Below are positions 1-11,528 of a DNA stretch of 64,000 nucleotides, one piece after another. This DNA comes from Chlamydoabsidia padenii (taxonomy: Eukaryota; Mucoromycota; Mucoromycetes; Mucorales; Cunninghamellaceae), in NCBI GenBank assembly GCA_025330725.1, contig JAIWND010000004.1, positions 372,001 to 436,000 of the forward strand. Direction: 5' to 3'. A program made the translations under genes and the position numbers. The notes beneath the pieces were generated by a model. It did not search any database. It saw only the letters and a program-made list of their open reading frames with translations, and had not been told where the DNA came from. The first letter of the stretch is position 1. Each line of letters opens with the position of its first letter.

Positions 1-226
1 GTGGGGAATAGAAGGACAAGGATGGAATGCATGATACAGATAGTAAGGGGTACCCAAAAAACAAAAAACAAAAGCGGGATTTGAAAATGATTTTTTTTTT
101 CTCTCTCTCTCCTTCTCTCTCTCTTTGTTTTTTCCCTTTTAAACAAATACATCATGTACTCACTCATTCTATTTATCCGTGTAACCTTTACTGCCACTGT
201 ATTTTCAACTTTTCCAATATACGATT

Positions 227-1786
227 ATGCCTATAGTAAAGTCATTACTAAGCAAGGTGTGCTTACATGGTCCAACCAACTTTCTTCCTGAATCATCCAA
301 TATTCCGGCGTGGCCAACCTTTGATCCCTACGATGCCTCTCTCAACGAACATTATCGGTACCGGAAGCAAATAGGTGTCAACCTTGGTAGTCTGTTTGCG
401 CTTGAATCCTGGCTTTGTCCCGATGAACTCAAAAAGGCGACGAAGAAAGACTGGGCCTCTGAATTGGACTTTTTAGCGTCGTGCCATGACCATCAGCAAG
501 CACGCGACCTACTGGAACGACATTGGACTACATTTATTACGGCAAACGATATAGCGACACTGGCAACATGGGGAATCAACACAGTCCGCATCCCCATTGG
601 ATACTGGATTGTCGAACCACGCAAGTTACTGGCAGATCACCCTCACGATGGATTTTTCTCTTATGCTGATGTGTACGATGCGGCGCTGGCGAACCTGATG
701 CAACTAGTGTGGGCGTGCGAACAACATCAACTGGGTGTGCTGATCGATATACATGGGGCGCCTGGTGGACAGAACAACGATGCTCATTGTGGTCAACACA
801 CCCCGTGCTCCAACTGTCACTTTTTCAGCGGTCTTCATGCGAGCTCAAATCAAACCTGTCTCTTGATCATCCTCCAACGACTCACCGAATTGCTCTCTCC
901 TATCAACAACATTGTCGGAATCGAATTATTGAACGAACCCATCGACCACTCTTCACTACCCAAGTTTTACGAACGTGCCTGTAGGACCGTGGTGGCCGCC
1001 TCATCGTCACACCGGCCTCTTCCGATTTATGTGGGTGATTGCTGGCAACCGGCAAAGTATATGGATATCATCGCCCATCAGCTCTCTTCACACCACCCCT
1101 TTGTGGTTCTTGACACGCACCAATACTTTTGTCATACACCGGCTGACCATCGACTGACAGCTCAACAGAACACAGCCAAGGTAAAAGATAAGGTGGGGTC
1201 TTTTTTGGATCGACAGGGTCCAACAATCAGGCGCAATATCGTGGTGGGCGAATGGGCCATGGTCCTGAATGGAGCATCAATGAAAGGCATGGACGAACGA
1301 CAAACCATGATGGACTTTGGATCAGTACAGGCCGAGGTGTGGGACAAGACATGTGCAGGACAATTCTACTGGACCTATAAAACAGCAGACGACAAGTGGT
1401 ATTGGTCTTTCGTGTATTGTTATCAACAAGGATTACTTCCATGGCTAAAACAACGACAATCAAGACAGGGTGGGCTCCCAGTAGATGGTTATTTAAAGGA
1501 AAATATAACGGCACATTTAAATTACTGGAAGACACAACTTGGCGAAAAGGATCCCAAGGCTTACCAGGCAATCGAACAACATGTCTGGATGTACGAAAAG
1601 GGATTCAAAGCGGGTTTTGAAATCGGGCTTCGGTTTGCACAACAGGTGGGTGCCCAGGTTGGATTCAAGGCTCAGCTGGCTAAAGATTATAGGATGGAAG
1701 AAAAATGGGGTGATGATGTCGGCTCTTTTGCATGGCAATACGAACAAGCATTTATACAAGCAATCGACACTGTGGAACGACAATAG
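227..1786 (+). CDS. GH5-family exo-beta-1,3-glucanase-like protein
   Basis: Single-exon gene of 519 residues. It matches the glycoside hydrolase family 5 glucan 1,3-beta-glucosidase fold: an early GVNLGSLF segment, the strand motif RIPIGYW, the loop DIHGAPGGQN, the acid/base motif LLNEP (Glu at about 237) and a nucleophile motif VVGEWAM (Glu at about 342). Such enzymes split beta-1,3-glucan and remodel the wall. Unlike secreted exo-glucanases it has no N-terminal signal peptide; the start MPIVKSLL is not strongly hydrophobic, so it may act inside the cell or by an unconventional route (inference). A C-terminal tail with Gly-Phe/Gly-rich helical segments (about 465-500) follows the barrel. An AATAAA-like signal lies at 1855. 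A pyrimidine-rich tract at 89-140 precedes the start. It converges on the kinase gene to the right. Confidence 0.88.
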   Translation: MPIVKSLLSKVCLHGPTNFLPESSNIPAWPTFDPYDASLNEHYRYRKQIGVNLGSLFALESWLCPDELKKATKKDWASELDFLASCHDHQQARDLLERHWTTFITANDIATLATWGINTVRIPIGYWIVEPRKLLADHPHDGFFSYADVYDAALANLMQLVWACEQHQLGVLIDIHGAPGGQNNDAHCGQHTPCSNCHFFSGLHASSNQTCLLIILQRLTELLSPINNIVGIELLNEPIDHSSLPKFYERACRTVVAASSSHRPLPIYVGDCWQPAKYMDIIAHQLSSHHPFVVLDTHQYFCHTPADHRLTAQQNTAKVKDKVGSFLDRQGPTIRRNIVVGEWAMVLNGASMKGMDERQTMMDFGSVQAEVWDKTCAGQFYWTYKTADDKWYWSFVYCYQQGLLPWLKQRQSRQGGLPVDGYLKENITAHLNYWKTQLGEKDPKAYQAIEQHVWMYEKGFKAGFEIGLRFAQQVGAQVGFKAQLAKDYRMEEKWGDDVGSFAWQYEQAFIQAIDTVERQ

Positions 1787-2333
1787 CATTATAGATACAG
1801 TATTTAGTATATGGTAGAATGTAATACAATTATTGGGACATAATGATAAATGATAATAAAGATATGTTTTTTTTTTATCGATGAATGATGTTTATTGATG
1901 TTTGATGGTAATGATTGATTGATAATAGATGATGTACTAGTACTAATAATAATAAATGGTAATTGCATTTGGGTGTAAAGGGGGAGGGGAATACATAGAT
2001 GATGGTATAAGAATAGTAAATAATGATACTACTAAACAAAAAAACAAAAAAAAAAACAAAAAAAAAAAAGAATGATCAGTCATATGGTGAAGCCCACAAA
2101 GTGTAGTAAAGGTATATATATAAAGTCAACTAGGCATAACATTAATAAACAAACTATAAACAGAGATAATAGAGAAGGAAGGGGGATAACGATGATGTAA
2201 TGTAATAAAAAAGATACATAATAAAAGGGGGAAGGAGAGGGGGTGAGGAGTAAAGAATCATATTCAAAGATCAACCTTGTCATAATCGCATAAAAATTTG
2301 GAGCCAAAGGAAGGTGAGAGGGTCAAGGCATTT
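1787..2333. other. convergent 3' intergenic region
   Basis: Between two convergent genes. A/T-rich with A-runs near 2040-2070; an AATAAA at about 1855 could serve the GH5-like gene. No coding sequence or RNA gene seen. Confidence 0.6.
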
Positions 2334-3820
2334 TTAGGCCATCGATGGCACCAAGTTTGGTAACAGACCATTTGTTGCGGGGTTTCCAGAAGTAGAATCA
2401 ACGGTGTTCATGCATATATCACTGTTTCCATCATGCGATTGTTGTGATCTGTCGCGAGGTGTTGCTGGTGGTGATGGCGGTAAATTAACGGCAGGTCTTT
2501 TGGATGTACAATGACGCTGGTCAGTAGTTGATGTTGTCACTGGTCCCATAGGAGTCGTTCGCTTCTTCTTGTCCCGAGTATCATTCACAGTAGGAATAAC
2601 ATCTGATGATATGATGGGTGGTGATGTTGTTGCAGCTTTTCGGGTATAAGGTGGAATGTCGAATAGATTTTTTGTGTTGATACTAATGTTGTTGTTGTAG
2701 AGATAGGAATTGCTGTTGTTATTGATGAATTCCAAGTCTTGTAATCGTTCCCATCGGTCGACTTCTGCTGTTCTTGTAAAGTATTTGCATTGCTGAATCC
2801 TGTGCTTGAGTTCCTTGAGTCCGATGCGTCTTAATGGGTCAATGCAGAAGATTCTTTTCAGGATACGGTTGAGTTCACGAGAGATAGGAAGAATCTTTAA
2901 TAAAAAGTCAGGATCAGCAAGGTAAGCCCTGAAGGTTTCGTCTTTTAAAGATGCTTGTTTCCACGGATTGCGCCCAGCTGCCAAGTTGATGAGAATCACG
3001 CCAAGAGCCCAGATATCATTAGGCCCTGTAGCATAGCCTACACGTTGTTGTCGTTGTTTAGCCAGATCACCTTGACACTCTATTATATAAGAAGTATGAA
3101 TGAGTGATTAGTTTTAGCCTTTTCTCTTCTTTTTTTTTTGGGGGGGGTCCTTACCTGGAGAGAAATAGAAGGTTGATCCACATCCATAGTCTGTAGAGAT
3201 AGTATCCAATGTAGCCAAACCAAAATCCGCCAACTTGATAGTTCTTCCACCATCAAATACCTAAATGTAATGAAAATGCCAGGTTAAGATTGACAAGATA
3301 TAAATAAAACCCCTATTTCTTTACTTACCAAGACATTTTCACTTTTGAGATCGCGATGATATACCCCGTTCAAATGGCAATGCTCGACCGCCTCCAGTAA
3401 TTGTAAAAAGACCCGCCGAATCAAGGGATGGTTGCCAGCAAATAGATCCCGTTCCGTAATAGCCGTAAATAAATCACCTTCAGGTGCATATTCCATGACA
3501 AGATGGGTATAATTGGTCCCCCGGATTACCCTGTCCAGTTTGACGATATGAGGGTGGCCTGAAAGTCGAGCATGTAAACCGATCTCCATTCGTTGAAATC
3601 CACGATGGCGATTAGCAATGGCATTGTTGTTTTCTTTGGCGTTAGTCGTTGCAGTATGTTTGTTGTGAGGCTGTCGTAAGAGTGACTTTATCGCATATTG
3701 TTGTTGTTTGTTTCGGTCAAGGCCCAAATAAACTTGTCCATAGGCACCCGTTCCTAAAAGTTGAACAATCTCCAGATCGTCAACCTGAGCACCCGCCGAG
3801 AAGATTGTGGTATGCTGCAT
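2334..3820 (-). CDS. Ran1/Ksp1-like serine/threonine protein kinase
   Basis: Three exons on the minus strand (3820-3329, 3260-3155, 3079-2334), 447 residues, frame kept across both introns. The kinase domain starts near residue 17: glycine loop GTGAYGQVY (about 23-31), ATP-binding Lys in AIKSLL (about 45), catalytic HRDLKSEN (Asp about 157), LADFGLA (Asp about 176), then [11 protein letters not shown], and the lower-lobe motifs [19 protein letters not shown]. The short GCGS activation loop and YFSPE are typical of the fungal Ran1/Pat1, Ksp1 and Vhs1 group, which controls the meiosis/growth switch and nutrient signalling. The C-terminal ~130 residues are low complexity (Asn-, Ser-, Thr-, Pro-rich). 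Start is the first ATG before the conserved domain. The exact member of the group cannot be fixed. Confidence 0.9.
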
Positions 3821-4093
3821 TTTGGTATGTATATATTTGATATGGACAAGAAGAATAAAGGTATATATATATATATATAAATAAATAAATAAAAAAGTGG
3901 GGTAAAGGAGAAAGAGAAAAAAGTAAAGAAGAAAGAAAGAGGAAGAAGGGAAAAAAAGACCCTTTTAAATAGACCCAAAATATTAAAATCCCGACAGTGA
4001 TAAAAAGGGGGTAAGAGTAATGTTTAAAGCTGACCCCTTGATTGTACTGGGCTCACTTCTCCCTTTCCTCCCCCAAAATTATCAAACTGTCAC

Positions 4094-4144
<51 letters not shown>

Positions 4145-7100
4145 AGGTGATGGCGTTCATTTATATCATCACTCCCTTTCTGTCAGTCTGTTTATCACTA
4201 TGATTCAAAAAGCCGTTTTCAGACTACCTGCCATTAATGATCTCCCTGAAGTAGTTTAGCCAATATTTTTGTCAACAGAGTCCTTGTTGTTGTTTGTTTC
4301 ATGCTGATCTACTTTTGCAGCGAAGGTTTAATAATCAACCGAGTACCCAAAATACGCATACAGTGACAACTGTCCAATTTATTTATACAAGTTGCCAGTC
4401 TACCTCTTTCGAATGTCGGGGTTTAAACGCGGGTCTTTTTTGCATGGATCTCATGACAAGGGAGATGAATTAGTACTGAGCTGTACTATTGTCATGATAG
4501 AAATGTATTCATGCGTTCCTTCAGATGTGTTCATGTGATGATATCTACATGCGTACGAATAGGACAAAAGAAACATATGGATGATATTTTTACATAACAT
4601 AGACACCTTTTCCTTTTCTAGTCGGCTTCAAAACTAATTGAATAACATATTTTGATCTGTGTATTCGTTTCCATGTCCATATATGTACATACGTATACCA
4701 CACGCCCACTATGCATTCATGAAATGAGAGTTAAGCTGTCAAAGAGGAAAAAGGGCTCACGTTGGTAATAACCAATTTGGGTAATTATGATCTTTGCTTC
4801 TTGTTGCGATTATAGGCCTGTGTCACTCTTTCATTGTAGGGGTTTTCAGGTCTCTCCCTAAAAGCCACATTACCTATTTCATATTGTTTGTCTCGGTCGG
4901 ATATTTTGCTTTGGGGTTGTTGTACACTCTGCTCATTACCCCTGAAAAGCTTCTTTTTTGACTCTTCCCTCTTATGCGCTCAAAAGACACCAATGCTTCG
5001 GTGCTACTGTTTACATACAAACATAGATGATCTTTTTGAATCAAGAATAAGATGCCTCATTAGAGGATGATCGATTATATGGGTCGTTCTTTTTGATAGG
5101 TGTCGGTCGGGGTCTAAAAATCGGCCTCCTCTTCCCTCTCCTCTCTGTGGTTCGCATCCCTGCATCATTTAGTTGATAGACACTTTTTAACGTTATTAAA
5201 AAGATACAGAGAAAACAATGACATAATGATGAAGTCAAAGTTACATCATTCCTTTCTTCCTTTTCATAGATCAAGCATCTAATAGGATTATCATCGCTAA
5301 GCTTTATTCTTATCATTATACACACTGCGAAGAAAAGGAAATTAAAATAAAAAGGAAACCCTGAAGATCAGCATAACTATAACTACTCCAATTGTCGTAC
5401 AAGCAGTCTACTTTGGATACAATGAACATTGTGTTGATAACACTTTATTTTTAGCTCCTACCTCCACCTACTCTCCACAGACTATGACTTGTGTATCACC
5501 CACGCGCTCTCTTTTTTTGGTGTCGTTATTTTAAAAAAGAGAAGGTCAGTGAGTTGAGGACAGATAAGCGGGTCCAATTCCGGCTTCTAATTTGATTGTC
5601 TTTGTACATATATTGACCAATTTGTAACGTGATTATGTATAAACAAGATAAGGAAAATAGGAGAAACATCCTTTTTCCTTGTTATAATTAGTGCACAGCA
5701 TGATGATACCGACCAATTAGTCGACAGGCATCAGGTCTGTGTTGTTTCCTCCCCTAAAGGGATCGGTGTTTAAATTAATCAGGGTGCATGAATTTCCGAA
5801 ATATTGCAAACCCGCTTGTCAATCACATAATAGCCGTTTTATATGCGTGCAATAATGTTATTGAACGTTCATCAAATGGATGAAAGTACAATCAGCGATT
5901 GAATTGCTACGTTGTTGTGTCTATACTGGTACATGAGTAGTTTTTGCAAAAAACTCCAAAAGGAAACCGATCCTTTTTTTCTCACATTGTTCTATTTCGT
6001 GGTCTTTTTTGGTAATCAAAAGAGAGATCGCCGTTTTCTTTTCTTTGTTCTAGTACACGGCCAGCTTCCACTCCTTAATCTCTTTTTGCACTTGCCTCCT
6101 TCTTTTCTGTTGCACAACATCAAGATCTGTGCAAGTACATACAAAACAATCGAGGAAAAACTAACATCGGATTATCAGGAAAACCAATCGATCGGAATTT
6201 GACATGATCCTTTTAGGTTATAGACTGATTCAAAAAAGCTCTTTGCATAATTCCCATCAATTTCATCAATCTACTTTTTAATCCTAAAATGATATCACTC
6301 AATACTTTTTTTTTTCTTTTTTAGTAAAGTTTAATAGAGGGCGCACGTATGGAGGAAGCATTACTTTTACTGTGAATTGGTGTAATACTGGGACACGATG
6401 GTATCACATTGCTACTAAGCAAGAAAATGTAATTAAGATTATATAGAAAAAGTTAACGTGGCCAAAGTTAAATACAGTATTTTAGATCGGTAGGCGGAAA
6501 CAGGTCCGTTGTCTTGGTTGCATGAGAAGGCATGACTAGATGATTTTTTCTTCTTCGTAGGCTGATTATTATCATCACCAAATTATTTTGTTGCACCGAT
6601 GTCTGTCGAAGTAAAACATCAACACGTTGATTATGTATAAAGACATTATAACAGTGGCCATGTGAGCTCTACTCAACTTTGTAGCTGATGGCACCCAAGA
6701 AGTACCTTTCGTATTTGTGATATCAGCATGTTTAGGTAAGTTCAAAACTAGTATATACGTCTGATGGTCTTGATAGTATGCATTTATATTGGCCAAGCTC
6801 AACTTGGTGGCAACATCCCAAAGTATTCTTAAGACGGACGAACTTTTTTTCAAATCCCGATTCATGCAAAATTTCAAATCGAGGTTCAACGTTAACGTGT
6901 GGGTTTCCTTATACACACGCACGCTATTGGTAGTATCTGATTACACATAATGTAAGTCATAGAATAGTGGAAAGTAGTTAGATTAGAGCAAAGGTAAATA
7001 TAGGTGTACATAGTTTCTCAACCTTTAGGCTAGAGTGGCCGGCAAAAGAAACGTTGCGCACTAATACGACCCTATACAACAAAATTTCGACACTCGCCAA

Positions 7101-7260
7101 AAAAAGTAATGCGAAGTTTTTAGAATGATTCGGCAACCACGATGGAACTCCCTGTATCAAAAATTTCTCTTCTTCCAAACAAAACAAGAACGATGGTGAT
7201 TGTGGTGTCCATGAAAAAGACGGTGCGCCCAGTGGGGCACCGTTATTTTTGCTGCACAGC
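3821..7260. other. gene-poor region, no supported gene
   Basis: About 3.4 kb without a convincing coding region on either strand. It holds an (AT)n stretch near 3862-3880, the motif AAAATCCCGA at 3985 (about 165 bp upstream of the kinase start) and an A-run of about 44 bp at 4099-4142. Two minus-strand open frames at 6575-6922 (115 codons) and 6978-7262 (94 codons) have no recognisable domain; they abut the repeat array to the right and may be decayed transposon sequence. Confidence 0.5.
4099..4142. repeat. poly(A) tract, ~44 bp
   Basis: Uninterrupted run of A. One of many long A/T homopolymers in the window. Confidence 0.9.
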
Positions 7261-7317
7261 AAAACCCCGTATATGGTAATAGGTGGTACAGTCAGTTTGA
7301 AAAATCCCGCCCGCCCC

Positions 7318-8212
7318 TTGATTCACTGCTAAGACTTGGTAAGAGCACTACTCGCTCAATTGTCAACAGATGCTAATGATTAAAGTGGCGATGTAGACAT
7401 TATAGCCTATTTCCAACAAAGTTTACATAATAGCCATTACACCAAGTACCTTGTATGGAGCAGTATAGCCTCAAGATTGTTTTACCCTGACTTTTGTGAA
7501 AAAAAGTTGCAGATTGAAAATTGACACACAAGATAAAGCTTAATTCAAAACCCGCTTACTCTCGCCTTGAATCTTGAGAGAGTTCTACTGCCTTAATGAA
7601 CAAGCGATGCTAATGACAAAAGTGACCATGTGCATTCCTTAGCCTATTTCCAACAAAGTTTACATAATGGCCAATGTACCAAGTTCACTGTATGGAGCAG
7701 TATAGCCTCAAGATTGTTTTACCCTGACTTTTGTGAAAAAAGTTGCAGATTGAAAATTGATACACAAGACAAAACTTATTTCAAAAACCGCTTACTCTCG
7801 CCTTGAATCTTGGGAGTGTTCTACTAGCTTAATGAACAAGTGATGCTAATGACAAAAGTGGCGATGTAGACATTATAGCCTATTTCCAACAAAGTTTACA
7901 TAATGGTCATTGTACCAAGTGCCTTGTATGGAGCAGTATAGCCTCAAGATCGTTTTAGCCTGACTTTTGTGAAAAAAAAAGTAGCAGAATAAAAATTGAC
8001 ACACAAGACAAAACTTATTTCAAAAACCGCTTACTCTCGCCTTGAATCTTGGGAGTGTTCTACTAGCTTAATGAACACGTGATGCTAATGACAAAAGTGG
8101 CGATGTAGACATTATAGCCTATTTCCAACAAAGTTTACATAATGGTCATTGTACCAAGTCCACTGTACGGAGCAGTATAGCCTCAAGATCGTATTACCCT
8201 GACTTTTGTATC
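7318..8212 (-). repeat. tandem array of ~238-bp repeat (four copies)
   Basis: Four head-to-tail copies with a period of about 237-240 bp; the landmark CTCGCCTTGAATCTTG recurs at about 7560, 7797 and 8037, and a more diverged first copy begins at about 7318. Each unit contains the core CCTATTTCCAACAAAGTTTA followed by a segment ending in CCTCAAGAT and a short A-run before GTTGCAG. The last copy is cut after GACTTTTGT at 8209 and joined directly to coding remnant of a transposon. The same family occurs at 23.8, 40.7, 62.0 and 62.8 kb. Orientation is given relative to the 23.8-kb array, taken as plus. Confidence 0.85.
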
Positions 8213-8481
8213 CTCAATTCTGATGCTACAAACCAACAAATAGCCAACATTGCTGATCAATTGAGGGTTGCATTATTATCGGCACAAAAAAAACATGACC
8301 TACTAGTGACGATGAAACCTCCGGCTGTATTAACTAAAACAAAGGGTAGACCTCCTTCGTCTAAGCGTGAACTGATTGTCGATGAATTAATAGAACAAGC
8401 TGATAAGAAAAAGGCGAAAGCCTTGAAGAAAATATAAGCATGAATAGAACTTTTAGTATTTGGATTGCTATTAACTCATCC

Positions 8482-8484
<3 letters not shown>

Positions 8485-8524
<40 letters not shown>

Positions 8525-8527
8525 AAA
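8485..8527. repeat. poly(T)33 followed by poly(A)10
   Basis: T-run 8485-8517 followed directly by A-run 8518-8527, inside the decayed OTU transposon sequence. Confidence 0.85.
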
Positions 8528-8967
8528 CAAGGATCCGAAAATACGTTGGTCATTCCTCTCTTTCCCAAAATCACCTCCGTCTACCAAGGTTACTGATGTG
8601 TTTAATCCTTCCGCTGATGGTAATTGTGGATTCCTCTGTATTGCCAAAGCGTTATTTGGTGATCAAGTCCGATATTTGAAGGTGAAGGAATGCATGTTGG
8701 AAACCCTTGTGGAAGGAAAAGACTTTTACAACAAGGATGAGGTCTTCCCTGAATACGACAAGTTAAAAGATGTGGTGTCCTACCAATAATCTGGTCCTAT
8801 CTCTCATCAATACTGGTTTGATTCAATCGATTGTGCTCAACTAGCTGCAGACACATTCTTGATGCCAATTGAAGTCCACACAAAATATGATCCTACCTTG
8901 TTTTTGCCTCTCATCAACACCACTTACCAGTCCTAAAAACCCCTGATCATGCAACTATCATCAAATC

Positions 8968-8969
<2 letters not shown>

Positions 8970-9008
<39 letters not shown>
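8970..9008. repeat. poly(T) tract, ~39 bp
   Basis: Lies exactly where the OTU reading frame goes from ...SNHF to LITLKTEK, so a short Phe-coding T-run appears to have expanded. Confidence 0.85.
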
Positions 9009-9009
<1 letters not shown>

Positions 9010-9429
9010 ATTACTCTCAAGACTGAAAAGCGCGAATTCCCAAAGATTTATCCAAAATATAGCTCCATTTGCTCAAAAACTGGAATTCAAGACCAATCCA
9101 AGATGTTCGAATGAACAATCTTTCTTCCCGGCCTTTGGACTCTTTATAGTTACTTCCCATTTATATTTACTCCCCTCTCCCTTCTAAACTTTTATCAATA
9201 CAACATTTAGACTTTATTATAACATTATCTCATAGACTTTACTTACTTTTCAACTCTTCATATAAATAAAAATAAAACTCTGGTTAAAACCATCTTTATT
9301 TCACTTTGCATGATTTGTCCACCCCTGACTTTTTTAAAATCCCGCAATTTTAAAAAACCCTTCGTGCGAAAATCCTACATAACCGTAGCAAATCCCTATA
9401 ATTTTTCAACGATTAGTCGGAGAAAATAA

Positions 9430-9700
9430 AAATGTCAGTGAAGACGACAGTGAAGTTCCTTTTAGCTTCAGCCCAATAGAACAATTCTGGGCAGTGACAA
9501 AGAGTAAGTTTAAGCGTCATAGGTTTTTGCAGGAAGACACTTGTCAAAAAGAATCACAGAAGCCTGCAAAAGTGTGGAGAAAGGTTATTTCAATGGTTTC
9601 GTTTCGCATTCTTACAAGTGTTGGAATAAATGTCGAAACAAAATGCCCATGCAATGGTCGACATCGACTTCATTAAAAGCCAAGCAATTAAAAAAAAGGT
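9430..9700 (+). pseudogene. Tc1/mariner (IS630-type) transposase C-terminal fragment
   Basis: The frame at about 9432-9555 reads SPIEQFWAVTKSKFKR, the conserved block after the second catalytic Asp in Tc1/mariner and IS630 transposases (usually L-N-P-I-E-x-F-W). The match continues one frame over as CQKRITEACKSV and FNGFVSHSYKCWNKC to about 9660, so there is a frameshift near 9550. No N-terminal helix-turn-helix or first catalytic Asp and no inverted repeats were found nearby. A dead fragment. Confidence 0.7.
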
Positions 9701-9819
9701 TGGCATGGTTATGTGAATTTGATTGGGTTATGTGAAAATAGTCGTAACTTCAAATCCCGCCATTTAAACCTTTTCTCATGATTCCACGTCCCCTTTCTTT
9801 TCTTTTCACTCCACACAAA

Positions 9820-11096
9820 ATGACCACTTCACAAGGTAAGCCCGCTATTTTAAAGCAAGATCTTACTTTAAACGATGATATGAAACTTGTTACCTTTGTA
9901 TTAATCTTATTGTTTATTCAATTATACACGCACAATCCAACCAATGAACAGCAACAAAAACAGGTCCCTCGTCACCTTCATCCTTCTTCTCTTCCTTCAC
10001 ATCTTCTCTGGTCTCCAACAAAACAGCTGTCGATCTTGGTAAAAGGTTTAATGTTTTATCTCAAACACTTCAACAAAACGTCCGTGATCTCCCCAAGAAC
10101 TTATCTCGACTACCTGATCATCTTGACTCGGAACACGAACAATTCATAAACAGTAAATCCGGTGGTGAAAAGCAACAACGTTCAGGTATTGCTGCTATTT
10201 ACTGGTAAAAACATTGATACTGACTTTTTTTTTTTTTTTTTTTCGGTTTATAGACTTTGTCATGCCTTGGGAAGGTTATGGTGCCTATGAACAGGAGCTT
10301 AAGCGACGAATATTGGATATTACAAAGGTAAATAGACTATATACATATAATCAACAGTTATTGATGATGTTTTTTTCTTTTTTCTTTTTACTTTAAATAG
10401 GATGAACGCAACTTTCTTATTCCACCACCTGATGATACTACTTTTGAATTTGATCTCAAGGCCTATAGTCAATCTGCACGGGCCATCCTGACCCAAGATA
10501 AAGCATTATCTCATATGCGATTTATTCTGGTACCGCAACAGTAGGTCATTTAAAACATCGCAAACGATAGAGATCACTCACTCATTTTTGATTATTACAT
10601 TGTAGATTAAATGAAGATACTTTTTGGAGGAACTACTTTTATCGTGTGATCACAGTTAAGAAAGCTGTCCTTAGTGATACAACCATTCCGTCCAACAACC
10701 CCATTCCTAATAGCCAACAAGACAAAAAAGAAAAGGTAATCATCCTCTTCCAAATAAAGAACCATCTTATGCAACTTATGTTTATTCTAGGATGATGTAC
10801 TATTTGATTTTGCTGCTGATAGTGATGAAGACGGTGAAAAGGACGAACACAATAACGCCTCTTTAGTTAAAAGTGATCTCCAACAATCAGGTATGAATTA
10901 AAAGGAAAAAGGTGATGACTCTATACATCTAATAAACCACCTTTTTTTATTTTTTAATTACCCTTTAGAACCGGTAAAATCATTGGGGCAACAATCAACA
11001 GAACAAGTACCAATGAAGGCAAAAGAAGTCGACGATGGTGATGGAATGGAAGAATGGGAACGCGAATTACGACGTGCTGCTGCTGAAGGCCTTTAG
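9820..11096 (+). CDS. BSD-domain protein
   Basis: Seven exons (9820-9835, 9964-10185, 10254-10327, 10401-10540, 10606-10735, 10791-10890, 10969-11096) give 269 residues in one frame. The N-terminus is Ser-rich. PWEGYGAYEQELKRRILDI lies at about 84-102 and the BSD domain follows, with the hallmark FWRNYFYRV at about 157-165. BSD domains occur in TFIIH p62, synapse-associated proteins and yeast Dos2; this protein resembles the small BSDC1/SYAP/Dos2-type proteins, not TFIIH p62 (no PH domain). The C-terminus is acidic and ends with GDGMEEWERELRRAAAEGL. The motif CAAATCCCGC at 9751 lies about 70 bp upstream of the ATG. The first exon is only 16 nt, so that boundary is less certain than the rest. 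Confidence 0.88.
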
Positions 11097-11528
11097 AATA
11101 GATATCCCCCTACCCACACAGATCTTGTTTACTTAGCATCCCCTTTAACTATATAGCCATTATCAAATTACTTTATACATATCAATAAATGCTTTTATAT
11201 CAATAAACGTGGGGATATTTATGCCGTGTTACCATAACTAGTTGATATGTACAGTACACTATTGTGGGAAAATCAAACTGATATTTGAATCCCACCGGAT
11301 TTGTTAAAGTACCAAGAAATACCTGGTATACAATCTGGATAATGTAGACATCAGTTTTTATTTAGTGGTAATTGTAATATGTATCATGGTTATAAAAAAA
11401 CATTTTATTGTCAAAAAGGATATGTGTATATAAAAGGATGGAGAGGGGAAGGACACACAGAGGGTTAATATACTATATACATGTCAAAATAAAAGCTACT
11501 ACTATTATAACTACTCTATACAGTGAGC
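11097..11528. other. convergent 3' intergenic region
   Basis: Between the stop codons of the BSD gene and the lectin gene. A/T-rich; AATAAA copies near 11180-11210 and AATAAAA near 11489 on the other strand context. No gene seen. Confidence 0.55.

Larger units (their letters stand above)
8213..9112 (+). pseudogene. decayed transposon protein with OTU domain
   Basis: Three broken coding pieces in order. 8213-8437 is open for 74 codons and ends in stop; it contains LTKTKGRPPSSKR, a linker type seen near the C-terminus of MULE/FAR1-like transposases. About 8527-8789, after a T-run/A-run, reads a frame containing NPSADGNCGFLCIAKALFGD, the catalytic Cys motif of OTU-family cysteine proteases, ending at a premature TAA after VVSYQ. 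The frame then continues past that stop (SGPISHQYWFDSIDCAQLAA) to a second stop; after a T-run at 8970-9008 it resumes as ITLKTEKREFPKIYPKY to a stop near 9112. OTU domains fused to transposases are common in Mucoromycota. Inactive: internal stops, homopolymer insertions and no transposase core. Confidence 0.65.

Noticed and set aside
27..236. Short ORF at the left edge
   Set aside because: Low-complexity sequence overlapping the pyrimidine tract before the GH5-like start.
5912..6202. 96-codon plus-strand ORF
   Set aside because: Composition is that of T-rich intergenic DNA; no domain or splice context.
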